A stretch of 50,194 nucleotides of DNA. Source: JALEVB01 sp022768265. Lineage in GTDB: Bacteria; Bacillota_I; Bacilli_A; Erysipelotrichales; Erysipelotrichaceae. Where the stretch lies: contig JAXFJE010000018.1 in the NCBI GenBank assembly GCA_034168985.1, positions 1 through 50,194 on the forward strand, read 5' to 3'. The notes beneath the pieces are model-generated. The model was not told the origin of the DNA and searched no databases. It saw only the letters and a list, made by a program, of their open reading frames with translations. A program made the position numbers and the translations under genes. Positions within the stretch are counted from its first letter, which is position 1. Every line of letters starts with the position of its first letter. Below are positions 32,974 to 41,499 of this stretch, piece after piece.

Positions 32974-33260
32974 TTATTTTTTTGCTAGCAAAAAATAAAC
33001 GACCAACATAGCTATTGACGAACCTAATCCAAGATAAAAACTTGGAAAAGCTAAAGCTAAGCTTTGCTTTAAACTAAACGTTCCCGTAATAGTAAGGATG
33101 TGCCAAGTTAAAAAGACATATATTTGAGCCATGATGATGCCGATGAGGCCGCTAATTTGACAAAAGATATTTGGATACCTTTATGTCCACCATATTGGGG
33201 CAATAGCATAGGCAATAAACTTAAGATATATAAGATTGATAGTAATCCTTATTTGCGCAT
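32974..33260 (-). pseudogene. Broken membrane protein gene
   Basis: Starts at ATG 33258-33260, overlapping the region just after the lipoprotein stop. Codon 4 is TAA. The same frame then runs on as GLLSILYILSLLPMLLPQYGG and, after a one-base shift near 33157, continues as ISGLIGIIMAQIYVFLTWHI and SIAMLVVYFLLAKK to the stop at 32974-32976. An intact version would be a three-to-four helix membrane protein of about 95 residues. At least two disabling changes are visible. Confidence 0.65.
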
Positions 33261-33265
33261 GATCA

Positions 33266-33967
33266 TTACATCCCTAAATCTTCAAGATCATCTAAAGTGA
33301 TATCAGTTCCAACTTGAATGGTAATGATGATCCCTGCTTCATAAGTTCGGCTTGCTTCGTCATTAAGGATAGTTTGTAAATCAGCTTGATTAACAGATAA
33401 ATCTTGCTTGGTTGTTCCATATTTACTATAAATGATTATTTCTTCACCTTCACTAATATCTTGATCGTGATCTAACCACATTTCTTGACTCAAACGATTA
33501 TTTATAAAACCAGCATATTCTAATGGAGCGTCGATTTTGAGCGTTTGTTTAAAATCATCATCAAATTCAAAATAACTTAGACTATATAAATTTGATTTTG
33601 TCAGATCGATCTTTTGTGGGTTGATGATTTGTAGGCCAAAGTGCTTAGTTTCAAGATGATCAGCAAAGAATAAATCTTTCTTTTCCCATTTATCATTTAT
33701 TAATAAATAATATGCTAATTTTAGCTTTTTATTTTCGGCATCATCTACTTCAAATTCATATAAGTTAGTATCATTATTTGTCAATAGATCATAAAGCTTA
33801 GCTTGTTCTTTGGTTAAGGATAAAGGTTTTATGCTGTCTTTAGTTATTATTATTTCTTCGTTTATGAGCTTATCATCGGTTGATGAAGTTATTTCATTAG
33901 TTGCTTGGTTATTACAACCAAACAATGCTAATGATAAGATACAAATTAGTAATTTCTTGTTTTTCAT
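33266..33967 (-). CDS. Lipoprotein of unknown function
   Basis: 233 residues with a lipoprotein signal peptide ending in LFGC (C18). The mature part is rich in Asp, Glu and Leu with alternating strand-like segments and ends in a short acidic helix. No domain recognised. AAGGAG ribosome binding site. It is separated by 10 bases from the membrane-anchored surface protein upstream, so the two are co-transcribed and may work together at the cell surface. Confidence 0.75.
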   Translation of the reverse strand: MKNKKLLICILSLALFGCNNQATNEITSSTDDKLINEEIIITKDSIKPLSLTKEQAKLYDLLTNNDTNLYEFEVDDAENKKLKLAYYLLINDKWEKKDLFFADHLETKHFGLQIINPQKIDLTKSNLYSLSYFEFDDDFKQTLKIDAPLEYAGFINNRLSQEMWLDHDQDISEGEEIIIYSKYGTTKQDLSVNQADLQTILNDEASRTYEAGIIITIQVGTDITLDDLEDLGM

Positions 33968-33977
33968 GATTGCTCCT

Positions 33978-35387
33978 TTAATGATTACTGTTGTTGTTCG
34001 ATCTTTTTCGACGCATAAGGATTAGTAGCAGGATTAAGATGCTGATCAAGCTGATGGCTAAGATAATATAAGGCAAAAAATTATTTGCAGCATAGATAGC
34101 TTGAGCTTTATCAGCTAAGCTTAAGCTAAATATCAATTCACTATCAGGCAAGCTTGCAAGCTCAAGCATATAGCCATCTTCTACTTGCTTAAAAGCCTTG
34201 AGATTAGCAGCTACCAGCTGGAATGGCGTTTCGATCTTGATCGTGATATCACCAAATTGTTGCCAAGTTTTTGCGGGAGATAATAAATAGGTATATTCAT
34301 AGACCCCTGGATCATAGCTTAGATCGATCGATGGATAGATTGGCGCATTAACTGTATTAGTTATCCTTTCTTTGCTTGCAAGCGTTATTTCATACTCATA
34401 CCAAGGCATTAGATGCTCATATATATCAAAAGTAAAGGAAGTTGCTTCTATGGCAACATTACCATAAGGATGATGCTTCATGCTTTGGATGATGGCATTA
34501 TACCAATCGTGTTCTAGTACTTGGTACTGCTTATCATAATGACTAAGGCAAAGATCTTTTAAGGTCATTTCCTCTACTGCTAATAATTCCATGGTTCCAG
34601 GTATTTCCTTTTCACATGCCCCATTTTCATAGAAATACCATGTAGGCATGGTTGGTAAAGGTTCACCAATGATATAAACCATGAATGGTTCTTCATCTAC
34701 CCAACAATCTAAGCGTACCGTATCATCACTTAAGGCCCCACCATTTAGATTTTCCATCAGGATTTTTGTTTGAGGTAATAAATTAGAAATGCTAAAAGCT
34801 GCTGTTGCCGCATTATACTTAGTTAGATCAACATTTTTAGCTATATACTTATAAGCTGTAACTTTTAGCTCAGGATGATAAAAACTATCTGCCATATAAT
34901 CATCATGTAACATGGCTAGATCTTTATCTAATACAAATTGAGAACTATTTAAGATATAGCTATGTCTTATGGTCGTAGGGATCGGTTGATCATTAACCTT
35001 TACACCATAATTATTGTTTATATAATGATCAGGACTGTCATATCCCAATCTGCCATATTCTGCCCTTGTGCCAAACGGAAATAATAAATGCGCCTTTACT
35101 TGATAGGTTGCAGGATTATACATCGTATATCTTGCAATAACTTGACCATCATATGCTAAAAGATCCTCTCTGCTTTGATCATAGGGGTTCAACAATGAAG
35201 ATAGTTTAAATGTAAGATCTTCATGTTCTACGATGATGGGTGATGCTTCATCTATGATAATGATACCTGAAGCATCTGAGCCTTCCCAATATACTTGTGC
35301 GGAATTGGCATTTACCGGGATGACGATCAGCACTAAAAATATCAGCACCAATATGGTAATTTTAATAAATTGCGCGAACTTATGCAT
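33978..35387 (-). CDS. Large membrane-anchored extracellular protein
   Basis: 469 residues from the ATG at 35387, which has GGGAG seven bases upstream; the ATG at 35408 lacks a ribosome binding site. An N-terminal signal sequence (about 1-28) is followed by about 410 extracellular residues rich in Tyr, Asp and beta-strand patterns, then a single C-terminal membrane helix (about 440-462) and a basic tail RRKRSNNNSNH. No LPxTG motif; the anchor is the helix. I do not recognise a family. It follows the reductase-like gene by 17 bases and precedes a lipoprotein gene by 10. Confidence 0.72.
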   Translation of the reverse strand: MHKFAQFIKITILVLIFLVLIVIPVNANSAQVYWEGSDASGIIIIDEASPIIVEHEDLTFKLSSLLNPYDQSREDLLAYDGQVIARYTMYNPATYQVKAHLLFPFGTRAEYGRLGYDSPDHYINNNYGVKVNDQPIPTTIRHSYILNSSQFVLDKDLAMLHDDYMADSFYHPELKVTAYKYIAKNVDLTKYNAATAAFSISNLLPQTKILMENLNGGALSDDTVRLDCWVDEEPFMVYIIGEPLPTMPTWYFYENGACEKEIPGTMELLAVEEMTLKDLCLSHYDKQYQVLEHDWYNAIIQSMKHHPYGNVAIEATSFTFDIYEHLMPWYEYEITLASKERITNTVNAPIYPSIDLSYDPGVYEYTYLLSPAKTWQQFGDITIKIETPFQLVAANLKAFKQVEDGYMLELASLPDSELIFSLSLADKAQAIYAANNFLPYIILAISLISILILLLILMRRKRSNNNSNH

Positions 35388-35404
35388 AATAGGCTCCCTA
35401 GATA

Positions 35405-35935
35405 TCATTTAAAGGTATACACTAGGTCATTGATACCATTATAATTTGTGCTCGAAACAAATTTTAACTCATGTTGTTGCTTTAAATTAGCAAATAAAGG
35501 AATGCCCTTTGTAATGATCGTAGGAATGATAGAAATATGCAAAATATCGATTAACTGAAGCTCTAGCAACTGTTGGGCAAGCGATACTCCTCCACATATC
35601 CAAACATCTTTTCCGGGCTCACTTTTTAAGTTATGGATCAAATGATCTAATCTTCCCTGATAAGCTATGATATCATCACTTGTATCAAAAGGCTTATGGG
35701 TTATGACATAACATTTTTTACCGAGATATGGCCAATTATCCTTCGCTAATTCATCATGGATCTGTAAATAAGTTTTATGGCCCATAATGATCGTGTCTAT
35801 CGATGCCAAAAAACGCGGGTAACTGCCTTGATTAGTTATATCGCTGCCATCGCCTTTTAGCCATCCAACGCCTCCGTCAACATCCGCGATATAACCATCC
35901 AAGCTCATGGCGATATATAAAACGATCTTGCGCAT
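35405..35935 (-). CDS. Dihydrofolate reductase-fold protein (RibD C-terminal type)
   Basis: 176-residue NADPH-dependent reductase-like protein of the RibD_C/YyaP group. MSLDGYIAD at the N-terminus, IIMGHKTY in the middle and the nucleotide-binding VWICGGVSLAQQLLE block identify it. It lacks a deaminase domain, so it is not RibD itself; true folate reduction is uncertain and the family often has unknown substrates. GGAGG ribosome binding site. Leads a minus-strand group with the surface protein and lipoprotein. Confidence 0.87.
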   Translation of the reverse strand: MRKIVLYIAMSLDGYIADVDGGVGWLKGDGSDITNQGSYPRFLASIDTIIMGHKTYLQIHDELAKDNWPYLGKKCYVITHKPFDTSDDIIAYQGRLDHLIHNLKSEPGKDVWICGGVSLAQQLLELQLIDILHISIIPTIITKGIPLFANLKQQHELKFVSSTNYNGINDLVYTFK

Positions 35936-35981
35936 ATCATAGCACCTCCATTAATGATGTTTATGTTGCTTTATTAATATT

Positions 35982-36010
35982 AAAATATCATTAATTTTTA
36001 TGATTGACAA
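35982..36010 (-). promoter_or_regulatory. Promoter of the reductase/surface protein group
   Basis: Minus strand: -35 TTGTCA (36005-36010), 17-base spacer, extended -10 TGATATTTT (-10 at 35982-35987). Confidence 0.5.
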
Positions 36011-36014
36011 TAAT

Positions 36015-36037
36015 AAAAAAAGACCTTAAAGGTCTTT
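36015..36037 (-). terminator. Terminator at the end of the nusB-deoB operon
   Basis: Minus strand: AAAGACC / GGTCTTT stem with a five-base loop, then a T-run. It overlaps the lipoprotein stop codon. Confidence 0.8.
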
Positions 36038-36614
36038 AGTTCAAGCTCATATTATTGAAGGTAGTAGTAAAGCTATCGACTGTTGCTTGATCGCTCATTA
36101 CAAACATGATATAACCATCTTTATAAATAGCTTTTTTAGCTTCAGCACTTACACAGATCCATTTATTTAAATCAGCATTTTCTTCCATTTGTTTAGCTAA
36201 TGCTGCGCCATCAATGCTGTCATCTTCTACTTTTAACAATACCAAAGAATGCGGGATCGAACCAATCATTGGATCAGCACTTACTCCGCTTAAACCTTCT
36301 TGATAAGGTACGAAAGCCGCTGTTTCAAATGTTTCAGGTTCTAAGATATAGAATACATAATTCATTTCCATTTCCAAGCCACCATATAATTCTTTAGCAA
36401 TATTAGCTAATTGTTCATCAACTTCTTCGCCATTAACGATCGTAATACCATCAGGTGTTGTGTTTCGATCTGGAACAGTTTCTTCTGTTGCTGGTGCAGT
36501 AGTTTCAACACTAGGTGTTTCGCTGGTCGCAGGGGTATTTTCCGTTGTAGTATTGCCACTTGAGCATCCCACCAATAAAAACATTGATAAAACTAAAAAT
36601 AATAACTTTTTCAT
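36036..36614 (-). CDS. Lipoprotein of unknown function
   Basis: 192 residues. Signal peptide with lipobox LVGC (C17), a long Thr/Glu/Pro linker (about 18-55), then a globular domain of about 130 residues. The domain pattern, with HSLVLLKVED and KWICVSAEAKKAIYKDGYIMFVMS, resembles lipoproteins next to phosphopentomutase or transport genes in Bacillota (possibly DUF4358-like), but I am not sure of the family. It follows deoB by 9 bases and is the last gene of the minus-strand operon. Confidence 0.75.
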   Translation of the reverse strand: MKKLLFLVLSMFLLVGCSSGNTTTENTPATSETPSVETTAPATEETVPDRNTTPDGITIVNGEEVDEQLANIAKELYGGLEMEMNYVFYILEPETFETAAFVPYQEGLSGVSADPMIGSIPHSLVLLKVEDDSIDGAALAKQMEENADLNKWICVSAEAKKAIYKDGYIMFVMSDQATVDSFTTTFNNMSLN

Positions 36615-36623
36615 AAAACTCCT

Positions 36624-37805
36624 TTATTTTAAATTGGCTAATAATGAATGGCCATATTGTGGGGCCTCGATATTGAAATTATCTGCAATCGTTGCTCCTA
36701 AACAGGCAAATGAATCACAGGTTGGTAATAAGCCACCACCCGTAAATTGTTTAGCATACGCTAGTAATGGAACTAGTTCCCTAGTGTGATCGCTACCTTT
36801 CCATGTTGGGTCATTTCCATGATCAGCACAGATAAATAGAATATCATCTTTTGTTAATTTTGTCATTAGTTGCCCTAATAATTCATCAAATTTTTCTAAT
36901 TCTTCTTTATATCCTGCAGGATTACGACGATGCCCCCATTTTGCATCGAAATCGACTAAATTAACAAAGCATAAGCCTTGGAAATCCGTATCACAAATCT
37001 CGATCGTTTGCTCCATGCCATGAACGCTGGAATTTGATTTATGAGCGCTGGTTACACCTTCACCTACGAAGATATCATTGATCTTACCCACGCTGATGAC
37101 ATCATAGCCAGCATCTTTTAAGCTATTTAGCACAGTATGTCCAAATGGTTTCAAAGCTAGATCATGACGGTTTGCTGTGCGGACAAAAGATCCTTTCTTA
37201 TCTCCTATAAATGGTCGAGCAATTACCCTTCCTACTTTCCACTCTGGTTTCATGGTAATTTCGCGGGCGATATCACAACAACGATATAATTCTTCTAAAC
37301 CAAATACTTCTTCATGCGCAGCAATCTGTAAAACGCTATCTGCACTGGTATAGACGATCATTTCTTTAGTTTGCATATGACGCTCACCTAATTCATCAAG
37401 AATTTCTGTCCCACTAGCTGCCTTATTTCCGATTACTTTATATCCGGTCTTTTCTTCTAGCATTGTGATAAGTTCATCAGGAAAGCCGGTATCCGTAAAT
37501 GTGATAAATGGTTCATCGATATATAAGCCCATCATTTCCCAATGTCCGGTCATGGTATCTTTCCCCAAAGACATTTCTTGCATCTTGGTATAATAACCTA
37601 AAGGATTATCAACTCGCTTTACGCCTTGGATATCATGTAGATTACCTAAGCCTAATTTTTCCATATTTGGTAAATGTAGACCTTGGGTTGCTTTGGCGAT
37701 ATTACCTAGCGTATCGGCTTTATCATCATCATATTTGTCAGAATCATAAGAGCTACCAGCTCCTACAGAGTCGATAACGATCGTAAATATTCTTTTGTAT
37801 GTCAT
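36624..37805 (-). CDS. deoB: Phosphopentomutase
   Basis: Interconverts ribose or deoxyribose 1-phosphate and 5-phosphate in nucleoside breakdown, with two Mn ions. 393 residues of the alkaline-phosphatase fold: N-terminal IVIDSVGAG with the metal Asp, ADTLGNIA, the TGHWEMMG block and the metal-binding CADHGNDPTWKGSDHTRE near the C-terminus. Its start overlaps the xerD stop (ATGA). Genes for nucleoside phosphorylases, its usual partners, are not in the window. Confidence 0.97.
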   Translation of the reverse strand: MTYKRIFTIVIDSVGAGSSYDSDKYDDDKADTLGNIAKATQGLHLPNMEKLGLGNLHDIQGVKRVDNPLGYYTKMQEMSLGKDTMTGHWEMMGLYIDEPFITFTDTGFPDELITMLEEKTGYKVIGNKAASGTEILDELGERHMQTKEMIVYTSADSVLQIAAHEEVFGLEELYRCCDIAREITMKPEWKVGRVIARPFIGDKKGSFVRTANRHDLALKPFGHTVLNSLKDAGYDVISVGKINDIFVGEGVTSAHKSNSSVHGMEQTIEICDTDFQGLCFVNLVDFDAKWGHRRNPAGYKEELEKFDELLGQLMTKLTKDDILFICADHGNDPTWKGSDHTRELVPLLAYAKQFTGGGLLPTCDSFACLGATIADNFNIEAPQYGHSLLANLK

Positions 37806-38701
37806 TTCATTCTTCCTTTCATTTCTTTGGGATGAAAACGGCTGTAGTTTTCAAATAAACGCTTTTTTTCTACATGGGTATATATTTGCGTCGTGGAGAT
37901 ATCAGCATGTCCTAAAAGTTCTTGAATGCTGCGTAGATCACAACCATTTTCTAATAAATGCGTCGCATAAGTATGCCGCAATTTATGAGGAGTAATGTGC
38001 TTGGTGATATGCACTTGCTCACATACATATTTTAACATGGTCTGGATGTATTCACTACGAATATGATTACCCTTAGCATTGATAAAAAAATCATTGCTAG
38101 GCTTTTTAGCATAAAGCGGTCGCACGAGAACTAGATATTTTTTTAATATAACATTGGTTATATCCGGAATAGGTACGATCCTTTCCTTTTGACCTTTCCC
38201 CAGTACGCGCAAGATCTTCGTATCAAGATCAACTTGTGATAAGCTAAGGTTACAAACTTCGCTAACTCGCAAGCCGCAGCCATAAATTATTTCTAACAAA
38301 GCATGATCAAGAATATCTTTTGGAGTATCCGTAAAATAGTTCATGATCTGTTCGATTTCACTTAATGAACAAAAAATGGGCAATGCTTTTTGACTTTTAT
38401 GTACTTCGATATTTGCGGAGGGATCATGAAGATCATACTTAAAAGCAATAAACTGATGAAAGGTCCTAATAGCGTTAGCTTTACGCTCCAATGAAGCACT
38501 AGCATAGTCCCTAGCTAAGCCATGTAAGTACTGACTAATAAAATCATGATCGATCATCTGGATCGTAGTAACATGTTGTTGTTGACAATAGGCGATATAA
38601 TCCTGTAGATCTTTACCATAGGCTTCGATCGTATTAGCCGCTTTAGGATCATTTACGCTGATTTGTAACATATAAGCATCATAAGCATCTTCTATTTTCA
38701 T
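37802..38701 (-). CDS. xerD: Tyrosine recombinase XerD
   Basis: Site-specific recombinase that resolves chromosome dimers at dif together with XerC. 299 residues: an N-terminal SAM-like DNA-binding domain and a C-terminal catalytic domain with R145, K169, H239, R242, H265 and Tyr274. XerD rather than XerC is suggested by its place before deoB, as in Bacillus. Overlaps deoB and dinB by 4 bases each. Its target may be the dif-like site at 29733-29760. Confidence 0.9.
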   Translation of the reverse strand: MKIEDAYDAYMLQISVNDPKAANTIEAYGKDLQDYIAYCQQQHVTTIQMIDHDFISQYLHGLARDYASASLERKANAIRTFHQFIAFKYDLHDPSANIEVHKSQKALPIFCSLSEIEQIMNYFTDTPKDILDHALLEIIYGCGLRVSEVCNLSLSQVDLDTKILRVLGKGQKERIVPIPDITNVILKKYLVLVRPLYAKKPSNDFFINAKGNHIRSEYIQTMLKYVCEQVHITKHITPHKLRHTYATHLLENGCDLRSIQELLGHADISTTQIYTHVEKKRLFENYSRFHPKEMKGRMK

Positions 38702-39876
38702 GCACGCTTTTCCTTCTTGATATCTTTAGCTAAGATCAATTTTCCGCCATGTTCTAATTGCTGATTAAGATTTTTGATCACGCTTTGGATATCTTCTTGA
38801 TAGTCATGTTCATCAAAGATATTTAACTGAAAATTAAGATTAGCAAGGTCTTTGATATCCTGGATGGTCACCCCTAATAATCTTATAGGGGTATCATTTG
38901 CTGCAACTAGATCAAAAAGATCCATCGCATTTTCAAACAAATCACTTTGCTTATAGATATAATGATCGATTCTTTTTGATCTAACGATTGTATGAAAATC
39001 ATAGTATTTGACCGTTATAGAAATGATATTACCTGCTACTTTGGCACTTAACAAGCGATTAGCAAGGCTTCTTGTCAAGGAAGTAAAGACTCCTTTGATT
39101 TCTTGATAATCACTGATATCCTCTAACAAAGTCACTGATTGACCCATCGATTTTGCCATCGCATTACAAACTACTTCTTCCTGATCTTTGCCATGGGCAC
39201 GAGCGATCATTAAATCGGTATTTTTACCAAAGATCATCTTTAACTGATTGATATCTTCATAAGTTGCTAGATCTTTGATGGTATTTATCCCTAAGGCTTT
39301 GACATAGGGTAAGGTCTTTTTTCCAATGCCGCGCATTTCTTTGATATCTAATGGCCATAATTTGGTTGGTACCTCAGATAATCTTAAGACCGTTATGCCC
39401 ATCGGTTTTTTCATATCTGAAGCCATCTTGGCTAAAAACTTATTAGGAGCTACCCCGATCGAGCATTTAAGACCATAGTTATTTACTAGGTCTTTTTGGA
39501 TCTTCCAAGCAAGATCAAGTGGGTATTTATAGCGCATGATGGCTTGGGTCATATCTGCATAGCATTCATCGATCGATACTTGTTCGATCTTATCGGTATG
39601 TTGTTTGATATAGTTGATGAACTTTGCTGAAAGTTCTTCATAATAATCATAGTTTCCCTGAACGATGATCAGATCTTTGCATCTTTTTTTAGCTTCTTGA
39701 ATGCTCATCGCACTATGAATGCCATAGGCTCTAGCTTCATAGGAACAGGTTGAAACCACGCTTCTTCTGCTAGAACCTGCGACCGCTAAAGGTTTATTGG
39801 CTAATGCTGGATTCAATAGAATTTCCGCATTCGCAAAAAAAGCATTAAGATCGATATGAAAGATTACGCGTCCCAT
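38698..39876 (-). CDS. dinB: DNA polymerase IV
   Basis: Y-family translesion polymerase, 392 residues. The catalytic carboxylates are D9 (in FHIDLNAFFAN) and D103/E104 (in SIDECYAD), followed by the helix-hairpin-helix thumb (MRGIGKKTLP) and little-finger domain. It ends with a basic tail; no clear beta-clamp motif was identified. Overlaps recN by 13 and xerD by 4 bases. Confidence 0.95.
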   Translation of the reverse strand: MGRVIFHIDLNAFFANAEILLNPALANKPLAVAGSSRRSVVSTCSYEARAYGIHSAMSIQEAKKRCKDLIIVQGNYDYYEELSAKFINYIKQHTDKIEQVSIDECYADMTQAIMRYKYPLDLAWKIQKDLVNNYGLKCSIGVAPNKFLAKMASDMKKPMGITVLRLSEVPTKLWPLDIKEMRGIGKKTLPYVKALGINTIKDLATYEDINQLKMIFGKNTDLMIARAHGKDQEEVVCNAMAKSMGQSVTLLEDISDYQEIKGVFTSLTRSLANRLLSAKVAGNIISITVKYYDFHTIVRSKRIDHYIYKQSDLFENAMDLFDLVAANDTPIRLLGVTIQDIKDLANLNFQLNIFDEHDYQEDIQSVIKNLNQQLEHGGKLILAKDIKKEKRA

Positions 39877-41495
39877 TGTTGATTGCTTTCTAATAAGCCC
39901 TTAGCCGCAGATAAGGTCGTATCATCGATCTTCCCATTGGCCATAAGCGCTAATTCCGCTAAACGCTGTTGATGATCTAGCATGATGATATTGGTCAAGG
40001 TTTGCCCATCTTGCGTTTGTTTGATGACCTTATATTGTTCATTAGCGTAGCTAGCAACGATTGCTAGATGCGTAATGGCAAATACTTGGATCGTCTTGCT
40101 TAAAATCTTCATCTTTTGCGCAATGGCAGCTGCAACCTGCCCACTAACCCCGGTATCGATTTCATCAAAGATGATCGTTTCGACGTTGGTCAATTTTGCA
40201 AATATTACCTTTAAGCCTAACATCAAACGTGAAAGCTCCCCACCACTTGCCGTTTTTTGCAATGGTTTTAGATCTTCTCCCGCATTCATGGCAATGTAAA
40301 ATTCGACATTATCGATACCTTTAGAAGATGCGCTTGCTTCACTAATTTCAATATGGAAACGCGCGTTGACCAACATAAGATCTTGAAGATTGCTGATGAT
40401 CAAGGCTTCTAATTCTTTAGCTTTTGCCATCCGTAATTGTCTAAGCTTCTTTGCCTCTTGTAAAAAAGCGGCATAGGCATCATCAAGACCTTTTTGTTTG
40501 ATTGCTAGATATTCTTGACGGTGATTGATCATCTCAAGCTTTTCCATCAATTGCTGACGATAAGTTAAAATTTCTTCTACGCTGCGATTATACTTATGTT
40601 TAAGCTTATTGATCGTAAATAAACGTTCTTCTACTTGATTGATGGAATCTTCATCGATATTAAATGCATTGATATAACAATCTAATCTTTCCATCACATC
40701 TTCGATGGTGATGATCGCTGAATTAAAATCATTATATGCTTCTTCTAGTTGGAAACTGCGGAATAATTTTAACATTTCGTATAGATCACCATAAGCACGA
40801 TCATCATAGATATGTTTAATAGCTTCATATTTGCTAAGATTATTCTTGATCGACTTATATGCTTCTTCTTTTTGTTTTAGTTCATATTCTTCTTGCGGAT
40901 CTAATTTAGCTTGATCGATCTCATCGATCACAAATTGATAGTAATCCGCATCCTGTTCATTGTAATTTTTATCAAGTTCATCTTGTAGCTCTTTAGCTAA
41001 TTGATGATAAGTTTGATATTGTTTTTTGACTTCTTGGATCAATTTATCATCGATATATTGATCTAAAAGTTCGATGTGTTTATTTTTGTTTAACAAATAT
41101 TGGGTATCATGTTGGGAATGGATATCAATGATATCTTGTAAACACTCATTGATCAATAATCCATTGACAACACGATTATTTAAACGATATACGCTTTTGC
41201 CATCAGCTTTGATCTCGCGAGAAATAACGATGGTTTCATCATAATCTAGACCGGCTTCTTCTAAGATCTTGCCCATATTGTAATTAATATCAAAGACCCC
41301 TTGAATGATTGCTTTATCTTGCCCTTTTTTAATTAGATCACTATTAGCTTTCTTTCTAGATAATAAACTAATAGCGTCAATGATAATCGATTTACCCGCC
41401 CCAGTTTCGCCTGTTAGTACATTAAATCCTTCTTGGAAATCTATCGAAAGCTCATCAATTAAGATAAAGTTTTTGATATATAAATTTCTAAGCAT
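39864..41495 (-). CDS. recN: DNA repair protein RecN
   Basis: SMC-like ATPase for double-strand break repair. 543 residues: Walker A GETGAGKS at 29-36, two coiled-coil arms around a short hinge, the signature block SGGELSRLMLGLK and Walker B FDEIDTGVSG near 420-470. Slightly shorter than Bacillus RecN. The tlyA and argR genes that often lie between dxs and recN are absent; recN starts 4 bases after dxs. Overlaps dinB by 13 bases. Confidence 0.96.
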   Translation of the reverse strand: MLRNLYIKNFILIDELSIDFQEGFNVLTGETGAGKSIIIDAISLLSRKKANSDLIKKGQDKAIIQGVFDINYNMGKILEEAGLDYDETIVISREIKADGKSVYRLNNRVVNGLLINECLQDIIDIHSQHDTQYLLNKNKHIELLDQYIDDKLIQEVKKQYQTYHQLAKELQDELDKNYNEQDADYYQFVIDEIDQAKLDPQEEYELKQKEEAYKSIKNNLSKYEAIKHIYDDRAYGDLYEMLKLFRSFQLEEAYNDFNSAIITIEDVMERLDCYINAFNIDEDSINQVEERLFTINKLKHKYNRSVEEILTYRQQLMEKLEMINHRQEYLAIKQKGLDDAYAAFLQEAKKLRQLRMAKAKELEALIISNLQDLMLVNARFHIEISEASASSKGIDNVEFYIAMNAGEDLKPLQKTASGGELSRLMLGLKVIFAKLTNVETIIFDEIDTGVSGQVAAAIAQKMKILSKTIQVFAITHLAIVASYANEQYKVIKQTQDGQTLTNIIMLDHQQRLAELALMANGKIDDTTLSAAKGLLESNQQWDA

Positions 41496-41499
41496 ACCG

